From: Mucilaginibacter agri
GTDB lineage: Bacteria; Bacteroidota; Bacteroidia; Sphingobacteriales; Sphingobacteriaceae
Direction: 5' to 3'
DNA length: 64,000 nt
Assembly (NCBI RefSeq): GCF_009928685.1
Contig: NZ_WWEO01000043.1
Span: forward strand, 620,001-684,000
Position numbers and translations under genes: made by a program
Shown here: positions 54,936 through 62,655 of the stretch, one piece after another
Numbering within the stretch: the stretch's first letter is position 1
Layout of the letters: every line of letters starts with the position of its first letter
Notes under the pieces: model-generated
Seen by the model: the letters and a program-made list of their open reading frames with translations, nothing else
The model's database searches: none
Told to the model about the DNA's origin: nothing

Positions 54936-55319
54936 ATGAACATGGCTAAAGACAGATACAAAAAAACAAGCGGTCAATGGCTTTACCTGCTGGTGATACT
55001 GCTTGCTTTGTTCTGCTTTTCTGGTGGAAGCGTTAAAAATTCGGCTTTAGATAGCGCCCAGCAAACCACTTTAATAATTGACAGGCAAGAAAATGCCTCA
55101 AGAAGCATAACCTATGCCCGTGTTATGTGTCATATGCTGGTTAAAGGTAATGCCTTCCCTTTTTTGCAGACTGTAATAAATCTACCTCATCTGCATAACC
55201 GGCAGGTAACTTTATATACAGTAACTATGCCTGCCTGCTTAGTGCAAACGGCTTTCTTTTTTCGGGCTAAAACCTGCCCGAATAATACCGATGGCAAACC
55301 ATCTTCATTTTTAGGATAA
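54936..55319 (+). CDS. Unknown protein with one membrane segment
   Basis: A 127-residue protein read from ATG 54936 (54861 and 54942 are alternatives). A hydrophobic segment (WLYLLVILLALFCFSGG) follows a basic start, giving a signal anchor. The rest has no recognisable domain and four Cys. TATTTTTA, a weak -7 match, ends three bases before the chosen start. Codon use is plausible but coding is not certain. Confidence 0.4.
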   Translation: MNMAKDRYKKTSGQWLYLLVILLALFCFSGGSVKNSALDSAQQTTLIIDRQENASRSITYARVMCHMLVKGNAFPFLQTVINLPHLHNRQVTLYTVTMPACLVQTAFFFRAKTCPNNTDGKPSSFLG

Positions 55320-55418
55320 CCTCTGATTTTCTAAGTACCGCCTAAGCGGTTGTCTATTTATCACGAGATGCTGCGTGCTACATGTGGCACATGCTGCGTT
55401 TGCTAATCATTCCTGAAA

Positions 55419-55613
55419 ATGAAAAATCTTAAAAAGCTATTACGCCTTTGTTGGCTCATTATATATATGACATTGGCTGTTGCCGGTATTGCTATATCGG
55501 GCGCTGTACCCGTGTTATCTAAAAACCGCGAATTGTTTATTGATAATGAACCTAAAATAGAACTGGTTGAAGAACACACTAAACCCGAAACGGGTGAAGA
55601 GTTAAAGTTTTAA
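55419..55613 (+). CDS. Small single-span membrane protein
   Basis: A 64-residue protein with a basic N-terminus, one hydrophobic segment (LCWLIIYMTLAVAGIAISGAV) and a charged C-terminal tail (ELVEEHTKPETGEE). It ends directly next to the pirin stop codon on the other strand. No family is recognised. Confidence 0.5.
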   Translation: MKNLKKLLRLCWLIIYMTLAVAGIAISGAVPVLSKNRELFIDNEPKIELVEEHTKPETGEELKF

Positions 55614-56525
55614 TCAATCAGCATCCTTTCTATCCCGCTGCTTCAGGCCAATTGGTTCTGGTGGCAGCGGGATAAACTCGGTTTCGCCGGGCACTTGCGG
55701 GAACTTCTGATCCTGCCAGTCTTTTTTTGCCTGCTCTATCAATGCGTAATCAGAGGCCACAAAGTTCCAGTAAATAAAGCGCTGCTCTGGCAGTGGCTCG
55801 CCGCCGAAGAAATAGATGCTGGTATGCTCGTTCATGGTAAATTCGCAAAGCTGACTGTCTTTGGCTACCAATAATTCTTTAGGACCAAAGGTGGTGTCTT
55901 CGTTTTCTATACTGCCTTCCAGAATGTAGAGTCCTGCTTCGCCGTAAAGATCTTTACCTATTTTTACAGTTTGTTTGGCTGTACTCTTCAGTTCTAAAAA
56001 ATATAGCGGACTATATACCGGCACCGGCGACTCGTGATCCATAAACTTGCCGGCTATTAATCTATAGCTCACTCCATCTGTTTCCCATTGCGGCAGGTCT
56101 TCAACATCGGCATGGTAAAAAGACGGCTCCATTTGTTCAAACGCTTTTGGCAAGGCAACCCAGATCTGCAATCCGTGTAGCATTTTTTCGCTATGGCGAA
56201 GGTAGTCGGGTGCTCGTTCGGAGTGAGTGATGCCTTTGCCGGCGGTCATCCAATTTACTTGTCCGGGCTTAATTTCCATTTCGGTGCCCAGGCTATCGCG
56301 GTGCATAATATTGCCCTCAAACAGGTAGGTTAGGGTAGAGAGGCCAATGTGTGGGTGCGGCGCAATATCGATATTTTGCTCGGCCTTCATCTCTGCCGGC
56401 CCCATGTGGTCGATAAATATAAATGGACCAACCAGGCGCTTATCTTTAAAAGGCAACAGACGGCCAACCATAAAATTGCCAATATTGCGGGGGCGTTCTT
56501 CGATAATGAGGTTGATGTTTGACAT
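55614..56525 (-). CDS. Pirin family protein
   Basis: A 303-residue bicupin. The start at 56525 (MSNINLIIEERPRNIG) matches the family. The metal site is His-His-His-Glu: PHPHIGLSTLTYLFEG (two His), then THSERAPDYL with the third His and Glu. The C-terminal cupin (about 150-275) contains LILEGSIENEDTTFGPKELL-like strands. Pirins act as metal-dependent quercetinases or as redox-linked regulators; the role here is unknown. It shares its 3' end exactly with the 55419 gene. Confidence 0.92.
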   Translation of the reverse strand: MSNINLIIEERPRNIGNFMVGRLLPFKDKRLVGPFIFIDHMGPAEMKAEQNIDIAPHPHIGLSTLTYLFEGNIMHRDSLGTEMEIKPGQVNWMTAGKGITHSERAPDYLRHSEKMLHGLQIWVALPKAFEQMEPSFYHADVEDLPQWETDGVSYRLIAGKFMDHESPVPVYSPLYFLELKSTAKQTVKIGKDLYGEAGLYILEGSIENEDTTFGPKELLVAKDSQLCEFTMNEHTSIYFFGGEPLPEQRFIYWNFVASDYALIEQAKKDWQDQKFPQVPGETEFIPLPPEPIGLKQRDRKDAD

Positions 56526-56654
56526 GAGGGTGTGTAGTTTATTGCAATGCAAGATAAAGAAAATAGAAGGTTGTGAGAAGAAGGATTAGTCTGTCCTAAA
56601 TCTCGGGGTCGTCGTCGAGAGATCCTTGGGGATGCAAAATATGAAATTAAATTC

Positions 56655-56755
56655 CCTCCCTCGGGAGGAGCGCATTTGGCTAGTGTAATGGCAGGGAGGG
56701 GTATTCGCTACTGCATCTTAATTAAACCCCTCCCAAGGGAGCGAGCTATACAGGT
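56655..56755. repeat. C/G-rich palindromic repeats between pirin and yjbQ
   Basis: CCCTCCCTCGGGAGGAGCG (56655-56673) and, about 30 bases on, GGCAGGGAGGGG (56691-56702) and ACCCCTCCCAAGGGAGCGAG (56727-56746). The arms pair as hairpins and resemble the C-rich repeats near 8.6 and 11.5 kb. The divergent genes leave 269 bases between their starts. Confidence 0.5.
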
Positions 56756-56794
56756 CTTATAAAACATTCTCTCCATTTCCCTTATTTTTACATC

Positions 56795-57223
56795 ATGAAC
56801 ATCTATCAAAAAGCGATTCAACTACGTGCACGGCAGCGTGGGTTTCATTTAATAACCGACGAGGTAGAGCAGGCCTTACCGCAATTGCGCGAAATAAAAG
56901 TGGGTATTTGCCAGGTATTTATTCAGCATACTTCGGCATCGTTAACTATTAATGAGAATGCCGACCCAACGGTTCGGCAAGATTTTGAGATGTTTTTTAG
57001 TAAGGCCGTACCCGAAAATGACTCCGACTATCTGCACAACGATGAGGGCCCGGACGATATGCCCGCGCATCTCAAAGCTGCTATGCTGGGCAGTTCGGTA
57101 AGCATTCCTATTCGCAACGGCAGGTTAGCTTTGGGTACCTGGCAAGGTATTTATTTGTGCGAGCACCGCAACTATGGCGGCGGCCGCGGCATTGTAATTA
57201 CTGCCTGGGGATCATCTATATAG
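56795..57223 (+). CDS. yjbQ: Secondary thiamine-phosphate synthase-like protein YjbQ (UPF0047)
   Basis: A 142-residue protein of the UPF0047 family. The signature FIQHTSASLTINENADPTV is present, and the C-terminus contains GTWQGIYLCEHRNYGG. Members show weak thiamine-phosphate synthase activity in vitro; the physiological role is unsettled. TATTTTTA, a near -7 element, ends four bases before the ATG. Confidence 0.93.
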   Translation: MNIYQKAIQLRARQRGFHLITDEVEQALPQLREIKVGICQVFIQHTSASLTINENADPTVRQDFEMFFSKAVPENDSDYLHNDEGPDDMPAHLKAAMLGSSVSIPIRNGRLALGTWQGIYLCEHRNYGGGRGIVITAWGSSI

Positions 57224-57344
57224 AAGCAAGGAAAGGCCTATGCAAGGAGATTCCGAATAGAATAGCAGCCAATTTTGAGGTAACCTGATCAGCGGGTTCT
57301 TCGTTACAATTGTTGTTTTTAAATTAAAGTTTATATCTTTTCAA

Positions 57345-58286
57345 ATGGATTTTTCGAGAAGAAATTTTATTGCCAGCACTGCAATGTTATCGGGTTCGCT
57401 GCTCGTTCGGCCTGTTGATAAATTAGATGTCCGGGAGCAAAATCAACCCGATATGGTTTTGCCCAATGATTTTAAACTACTCATTTTGGCGCCTTTCTGG
57501 GGTTTTGCGGGCACCATAATGCAGTTTGCCGAAAAGGCGAAAAACAGCGGCTTCGATGGTTTCGAGATAGCCTGGGGCGATGCGCGCGACAAACTTCCAC
57601 AAGTTGCTGAGGCTGCTGCGAAATACGATCTGAAATTTGGATTTTTAACAAACTGCTCCGAAGGCGATCCGCAAAAATATTTTGATACCTACAAAAATGA
57701 TCTGGAGAAAATTGTAAGCCAAAAGATCGCGAAGCCTTTGTATGTGAACTCGCAAACAGGCAGAGACTTTTTTCCTTTCGAAGAAAACTGTAAATACATA
57801 GAATTTGCAAAAAAACTTTCCGATAGTTCCGGCATCCCGATCTATCACGAAACCCACCGTTCCAGAATGCTTTTTGCAGCACATATAGCCCAGCCATTTA
57901 TCCAAAAGTATAAGGATATCAGCCTCACTTTAGATATCTCGCATTGGTGCTGTGTACACGAAACCATGCTAGCAGATCTGGCGCCTTTTGTCGATTCGGC
58001 AATTGCCCATGCTCATCATATTCACGCCAGGATAGGCCATCCCGAAGGGCCGCAGGTTAACCACCCGGCTGCACCAGAATGGGCAAACGTGGTAGAGCAA
58101 CATTTAAAATGGTGGGATAAGGTTATCGCACAACGCATTAAAGCCGGTGCAAAATATCAAACCATACTTACCGAATTTGGCCCCGCCACTTATATGCCTA
58201 CATTGCCTTTTACACAACAACCCGTTAGCGACCAATGGGAAGTAAATGTATCCATGAAAGATATTTTACGTAAAAGATATCAGTAA
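57345..58286 (+). CDS. Sugar-phosphate isomerase/epimerase-like TIM-barrel protein, Tat signal
   Basis: A 313-residue protein. The N-terminus SRRNFIASTAMLSGSLL is a twin-arginine signal, so it is exported folded. The body is a xylose-isomerase-like TIM barrel: DGFEIAWGDARD, YHETHRSRMLFAA, DISHWCCVHE and HIHARIGHPEGPQVN carry the likely metal-binding Glu, Asp and His. Related proteins often come with sugar-degradation loci, but no such genes are here. It is separated from yjbQ by 121 bases and from the desaturase by 57. Confidence 0.87.
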   Translation: MDFSRRNFIASTAMLSGSLLVRPVDKLDVREQNQPDMVLPNDFKLLILAPFWGFAGTIMQFAEKAKNSGFDGFEIAWGDARDKLPQVAEAAAKYDLKFGFLTNCSEGDPQKYFDTYKNDLEKIVSQKIAKPLYVNSQTGRDFFPFEENCKYIEFAKKLSDSSGIPIYHETHRSRMLFAAHIAQPFIQKYKDISLTLDISHWCCVHETMLADLAPFVDSAIAHAHHIHARIGHPEGPQVNHPAAPEWANVVEQHLKWWDKVIAQRIKAGAKYQTILTEFGPATYMPTLPFTQQPVSDQWEVNVSMKDILRKRYQ

Positions 58287-58343
58287 ATTGCACTTATAAG
58301 GCGCATCAGAATAGGATAGAGAAGTTATAAACCGTTTACCAAT

Positions 58344-59360
58344 ATGAACTCGATCTTGCAAACCATATTAAATGAAATCATCGGATTTCTGTCACTCGGT
58401 GGTATAATTGAAATGTTTAAAACGGGCGATTTTAGTCGCCTCAGTACGCTTAGTGGCTTGTTAGGCACGTTATACACGCTTATACCTGCCTTGTTGGTGT
58501 TCGAAATTGTAAGCGCCTTAATTATGAGGCGTTTTAGCCGTAGCCATTATCAAATACCGTTTTTGGTGTATGTGCTTAACCGGTTTATTTCAGTCTTTGT
58601 TTCGTTTGGGATGGTTGGGTTTTGTATTGGTTTGTTCGAAAAGCACGCCATTTTTAAATCGTCCGTAACCTGGTACTGGTTTATCTACGGTTATATCGTT
58701 TGGGAGTTCGGTCATTTTATCTATCACTATCTGGGCCATAAGGTGCGCCTGTTCTGGTGTTTGCATTCTACCCATCATACGCCGCAAGAAATGAACCTAT
58801 TTGTTAACCATGCGCATTTTTTTCTCGAAGCCCCGTATGCCGATGTGATCAGAACCACGGTTTGTATTTTACTGGGGGTTAGCCCCACCATGTTGTTTTT
58901 AATTATGGCGATTGACGGACTTTGGGGATCATTTATTCACATTGGCGATAACATTGCAAAAAACGCCAGGTTAGGATTTTTAAACAAGATAATTCTTACA
59001 CCATCGCACCACAGGGTGCATCACGCTAAGAATCCGCTTTATATGGATACCAATTTTTGTAATCTCTTAAATATCTGGGACAGGGTTTTTAAAACATATC
59101 AGGATGAAATGTATGACGTAAAAATTGAATACGGCATTACCCGCGAAATGAAACCTAACAGTTTGTGGGATTCTTATTTTGGAGAGTTTGTTTGCCTGTT
59201 TAAAGATATGGCAGCAGCGCCTGGAATTAAAAATAAGCTCCTTTATGTTGTTATGCCGCCGGGATGGAGCCATAAAGGCGATCATAAAACGGCTAAAGTT
59301 ACCAAAGAAGCATACCTGCAAGAAAGTCGTAGTCATATAGCCGAGGGCGTAGGTTCGTAA
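58344..59360 (+). CDS. Sterol desaturase/fatty acid hydroxylase-family membrane protein
   Basis: A 338-residue membrane protein. It has the eight-histidine diiron motifs of the family: HFIYHYLGH, LHSTHHTPQEMN, NHAHFF and LTPSHHRVHHAKNP. There are about five membrane segments in the first 220 residues. These enzymes insert oxygen or double bonds into lipids using a diiron centre. It probably shares a transcript with the TIM-barrel gene. Confidence 0.92.
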   Translation: MNSILQTILNEIIGFLSLGGIIEMFKTGDFSRLSTLSGLLGTLYTLIPALLVFEIVSALIMRRFSRSHYQIPFLVYVLNRFISVFVSFGMVGFCIGLFEKHAIFKSSVTWYWFIYGYIVWEFGHFIYHYLGHKVRLFWCLHSTHHTPQEMNLFVNHAHFFLEAPYADVIRTTVCILLGVSPTMLFLIMAIDGLWGSFIHIGDNIAKNARLGFLNKIILTPSHHRVHHAKNPLYMDTNFCNLLNIWDRVFKTYQDEMYDVKIEYGITREMKPNSLWDSYFGEFVCLFKDMAAAPGIKNKLLYVVMPPGWSHKGDHKTAKVTKEAYLQESRSHIAEGVGS

Positions 59361-59421
59361 ATAACGATACACGGTCAGAGGCTGACAGTGCCGCTACAGC
59401 CGGCAATGTAAAAACAAGAAA

Positions 59422-59443
59422 GGCCCCCGCACTACCAGGGGCC
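59422..59443 (-). terminator. Terminator of the ammonium transporter gene
   Basis: Read on the minus strand GGCCCC-N10-GGGGCC is followed by TTTCTTGTTTTT. It is 24 bases after the amt stop. Confidence 0.8.
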
Positions 59444-59466
59444 AATCAACTGATTAAACACTCAAA

Positions 59467-60774
59467 TTATAGTTCTTCGCCGTGCTGGCTAATGTCGAGG
59501 CCGGCTATCTCTTCTTCAGGGGTTACGCGCAGCGGGCTGATCAGGTCTGTTACTTTAAGCAGTATCAGCGAACCAACAAAGGCAAATACCGACACAGCTA
59601 ACAAGGCAACCACGTGAGTGAAAAACAGGTGGGTTTCGCCAAAAAATAAACCATTACCTGTAGTATTGCCACCGTTTACATTTTGATGTGCAAACACACC
59701 GGTTAATAACATACCCATCATACCACCAACGCCGTGGCAAGGGAATACATCCAGTGTGTCATCTATAGATGTTTTGCTTCGCCATAGTACAACCAGGCTG
59801 CTCACTACCGATGCTACGATACCAATTACCAGCGAGTGCGGGATACTTACAAAGCCTGCTGCCGGTGTAATGGCAACCAAACCTACTACGGCGCCAATAC
59901 AGGCACCCATTACGGTTGGCTTGTGGCCGCGTATCATTTCAAAAAATATCCAGGCCATGGCTGCTGCTGCAGATGCGGTTGTGGTGGTAGCCAGTGCAGT
60001 TGCCGCCAGCGTGCCCGAACCCAATGCCGAACCTGCGTTAAAACCAAACCAACCAAACCATAAAAGGCCGGTACCTAATAATATATAGCTGATGCGCGCA
60101 GGATTGTGCGCTTTTTCGTTGCGTTGTTTAAGGTATAATGCCGAAGCCAATGCAGCCCAGCCAGCCGACATGTGTACCACAGTACCACCGGCAAAATCCA
60201 ATACACCTGCTTTAAACATCAGGCCATCCGGATGCCAGGCCGAGTGGGCCAGTGGTGCATAGATGATCACGATGAACAGGCAGATAAAAATAAGGTATGA
60301 AGTGAAGCGGATACGCTCGGCAAATGCGCCGGTTATTAAAGCCGGGGTAATTACCGCAAATTTAAGCTGGAACATGGCAAACAATACCAACGGAATGGTA
60401 GGTGCCAGTTTCCAGGTGGCATTGCCCAGCATGCCTTTCATCATAAAAAAGGTTGCAGGGTTGCCGATAATACCGTGTATCGAGTCGCCAAAAGCAAGGC
60501 TAAAGCCAAATATTACCCATATAACGGTAATAACGCCCATACATACAAAGCTCTGCATCATGGTAGATAGTACGTTCTTTTTGCTCACCATGCCGCCATA
60601 GAAAAAAGCGAGTCCTGGAGTCATTAATAAAACGAGTGCAGTAGCGGTAAGCAGCCATGCGGTGTCGCCCGAATCTATTTTGCTATCGGCTATAGTAACA
60701 GTATCTATAGACGGAAATACGAGTGCCAAAACCACAATAAGAGCCAGTATGATAAAGGGTAAAATCTTTTTCAT
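59467..60774 (-). CDS. amt: Ammonium transporter (Amt/MEP/Rh family)
   Basis: A 435-residue inner-membrane protein with eleven segments plus an N-terminal signal-like segment (residues 1-21). Family signatures are DTAWLLTATALVLLMTPGLAFFYGGM near the start, FAERIRFTSYLIF, DFAGGTVVHMSAGWAALA (first pore His) and the second pore His in FPCHGVGGMMGML. It conducts ammonium/ammonia into the cell. No glnK/PII gene is next to it, which is unusual. A 27-base hairpin lies about 160 bases upstream. Expression under nitrogen limitation is likely but not seen in the sequence. Confidence 0.95.
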   Translation of the reverse strand: MKKILPFIILALIVVLALVFPSIDTVTIADSKIDSGDTAWLLTATALVLLMTPGLAFFYGGMVSKKNVLSTMMQSFVCMGVITVIWVIFGFSLAFGDSIHGIIGNPATFFMMKGMLGNATWKLAPTIPLVLFAMFQLKFAVITPALITGAFAERIRFTSYLIFICLFIVIIYAPLAHSAWHPDGLMFKAGVLDFAGGTVVHMSAGWAALASALYLKQRNEKAHNPARISYILLGTGLLWFGWFGFNAGSALGSGTLAATALATTTTASAAAAMAWIFFEMIRGHKPTVMGACIGAVVGLVAITPAAGFVSIPHSLVIGIVASVVSSLVVLWRSKTSIDDTLDVFPCHGVGGMMGMLLTGVFAHQNVNGGNTTGNGLFFGETHLFFTHVVALLAVSVFAFVGSLILLKVTDLISPLRVTPEEEIAGLDISQHGEEL

Positions 60775-60930
60775 TTTTTAGTTTTTTTAAAAGGTGAGCC
60801 AAAGCAAGCCCGTAAACGGACCGCTAAAGCGGGTTTAGTTGATTGTTTATTAGTGTAGTGTGAAGAGTGCGAAAAATACCGTGGTAAAGTACACGCTTAT
60901 GCGGGCAGCCTTACCAAACGCCATGAAATA

Positions 60931-60957
60931 ACCACACGGCTTTTATAGCTGTGTGGT
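60931..60957 (-). terminator. Hairpin between the 61006 gene and amt
   Basis: ACCACAC / GTGTGGT with inner GC/GC pairs, 27 bases in all. It is 49 bases after the 61006 stop and could end that transcript or lie in the amt leader. There is only a weak T-run, so assignment is tentative. Confidence 0.4.
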
Positions 60958-61005
60958 AGTTACGATAATAGTTGGGGTATACGATATTTTTACTGGGGTG
61001 AGTGT

Positions 61006-61365
61006 TTACCAGAAATCGTGAAACGGAAAGAGGATGAGCTTGCACGAACTGAGATGTTCTGTGCCCGAGCGCAAAAAAATAATGGTTAAGGATTTAAAAC
61101 CGGCATAAAACCCTGCTGTATTTAGCAACACAGATTTAACAAAGCTACCGCCGCGCTGAGTTTGCGCCCGGTACATTTGCAAAGTGCCGTTTAAACCTAA
61201 GAAGTAAATATGAGGACCGCGATTATTGTTGCCGTTTGCGGCATATAAGTTTGCGGTTTTTGTTTTGTAGAATGCTGAAGTGCATAAACCGGCATCTTCG
61301 CCCTTTATTTTAACGGCGAAGAGTATAGAAAAAAGAAAAAAGAGTTTAATAAACCGATATTTCAT
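61006..61365 (-). CDS. Unknown secreted small protein
   Basis: A 119-residue protein with a signal peptide (KYRFIKLFFLFSILFAV), no recognisable domain and few Cys (two). The mature part is rich in Ser, Thr, Asn and Gly and has NRGPHIYFLGLNGTLQMYRA. It may be a secreted or periplasmic protein. It lies 231 bases upstream of amt on the same strand. Confidence 0.45.
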   Translation of the reverse strand: MKYRFIKLFFLFSILFAVKIKGEDAGLCTSAFYKTKTANLYAANGNNNRGPHIYFLGLNGTLQMYRAQTQRGGSFVKSVLLNTAGFYAGFKSLTIIFLRSGTEHLSSCKLILFPFHDFW

Positions 61366-61708
61366 TATTCTATGCAGCTTAATAATTGCATTTTTTACTA
61401 AAATACTAAAAGATATGCGTATTTACGGTTTATAAATAGATGTTTTGTTTGATAATATGTTATTTTTTGCGAAGTATATAGATTTTGTAGACTTTAAATA
61501 TCAAAAATTGACAAATTGATATTTTATATGACTGTTTTTGTGAAAGATATTAATGAATATTTCTAAAATGTAATATATTATTTGGTTTGCTGTTGTTTTT
61601 TTGGCTTGAAGCCATGTGTTGAGCGGTTTTTGCGGAATGAAATTTTCTTTTGAGATGAAGCTGATGATCCGATTTTTTGTATTATAATCGCGGCCAGAAA
61701 TTATCACA
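61366..61708. other. AT-rich gene-free stretch
   Basis: A 343-base region between divergent genes. It holds an 8-bp inverted repeat AATATCAA / TTGATATT at 61497-61523, and otherwise no recognisable element. An overlapping minus-strand frame (61501-61854) is a shadow of the next gene. Confidence 0.4.
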
Positions 61709-62326
61709 ATGAATATTAAATATCTTATCCTGCTCTTTGTAGCACTAACTGCTTTCAGCGAAGCCAAATCGCAAACTACTCCGGCTACTGCCGAAAGACA
61801 ACTTACTGACTCTATCTGTAATTGTATGGTTAGAACCGACCTGTCCAAAGTCAAAAATAAACAAGAGGCAATGGGGGTATTTACAGAGTGTTTTTCTAAA
61901 TATCAATCCTTATTAGTGGCGACAGCCGAGGAGCGCAAAGTAGATTTTGAAGACGACGCAGCTATGCATGCGATTGGCGCTGACATAGGAAAGAACCTAA
62001 TGAAAATGAATTGTAGTAGTTTTATGAAGCTCAGTGTTATTATGGCTTCGGATAAGGCAGAGGAAGTGCCTGTGCGTACTACGCAAGGGAAGTTGATAAG
62101 GATAGATAATAAAGGGTTTAATTACCTGGTAGTTGTTGACGAAAATAAAAAGGAATATTCATTTCTATGGTTGCATCAGTTTCAGGGCTCGGAGAAGTTT
62201 GTTAACGGCGTAGGTGTAAACCTTGGCAAAAAAGTAAGTATCACCTGGCAAGATACGGAGGTGTATTTGCCAGCGGCTAAGGGTTATTATAACGTGAAGG
62301 AAATTACTGCACTCAGTATTTTTTAG
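61709..62326 (+). CDS. Unknown exported protein
   Basis: A 205-residue protein with a signal peptide (MNIKYLILLFVALTAFSEAKSQ). Residues of about 30-110 have a Cys-Asn-Cys motif (SICNCMVRTDLS) and helices with Lys/Glu (KQEAMGVFTECFSKYQ), plus a later Cys (MKMNCSSFMK). The C-terminal third is a beta-rich domain (LVVVDENKKEYSFLWLHQFQ). No family is recognised, but similar two-part exported proteins occur in Bacteroidota. A terminator follows after 24 bases. Confidence 0.7.
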   Translation: MNIKYLILLFVALTAFSEAKSQTTPATAERQLTDSICNCMVRTDLSKVKNKQEAMGVFTECFSKYQSLLVATAEERKVDFEDDAAMHAIGADIGKNLMKMNCSSFMKLSVIMASDKAEEVPVRTTQGKLIRIDNKGFNYLVVVDENKKEYSFLWLHQFQGSEKFVNGVGVNLGKKVSITWQDTEVYLPAAKGYYNVKEITALSIF

Positions 62327-62350
62327 AAAAAAATATAGATTTGATAAGAG

Positions 62351-62396
62351 AGCCTTGTTTATGTCGACTTGGGGTGGCGTAAATAAGGCTTTTTTA
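62351..62396 (+). terminator. Rho-independent terminator after the 61709 gene
   Basis: Stem AGCCTTGTTTATG / CGTAAATAAGGCT with two G-T pairs and a 14-base loop, followed by TTTTT. Confidence 0.85.
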
Positions 62397-62655
62397 TGCG
62401 TAGTGCTGGTAGTATACCGTTAGCAAAAAAGACTTAAAAGTTATTACGAGTGGAGCGTATTCGCTTTTGATTAAACTAAAATCGGCCCTAATGTGTCCCA
62501 TTCAATGAAACTGACTTTTAAGTAGGAACACAGTGGTGCATGTGGAACTTTGCACCATGCGCCACCATCCGGATAAAGCCGGTGTTGATATCCTTGTTGA
62601 TAATCCCCTTGATTTTCGCTTTAGCCTTTCCGGTTTTCTTGTTACCTTAGGAGCT
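62397..62655. other. Leader region before dnaX
   Basis: About 260 bases with no clear gene. The second half (62557-62655) is an in-frame, stop-free extension of dnaX by 33 codons that starts at ATG 62557; GAACTTTG, a near -7 element, ends four bases before that ATG. The extension (MRHHPDKAGVDILVDNP...) is not a known part of DnaX. Confidence 0.4.

Noticed and set aside
61501..61854. 117-codon minus-strand frame overlapping the exported-protein gene
   Set aside because: It overlaps the better-supported plus-strand gene, which has a signal peptide and terminator; its AT-rich half has no coding bias.
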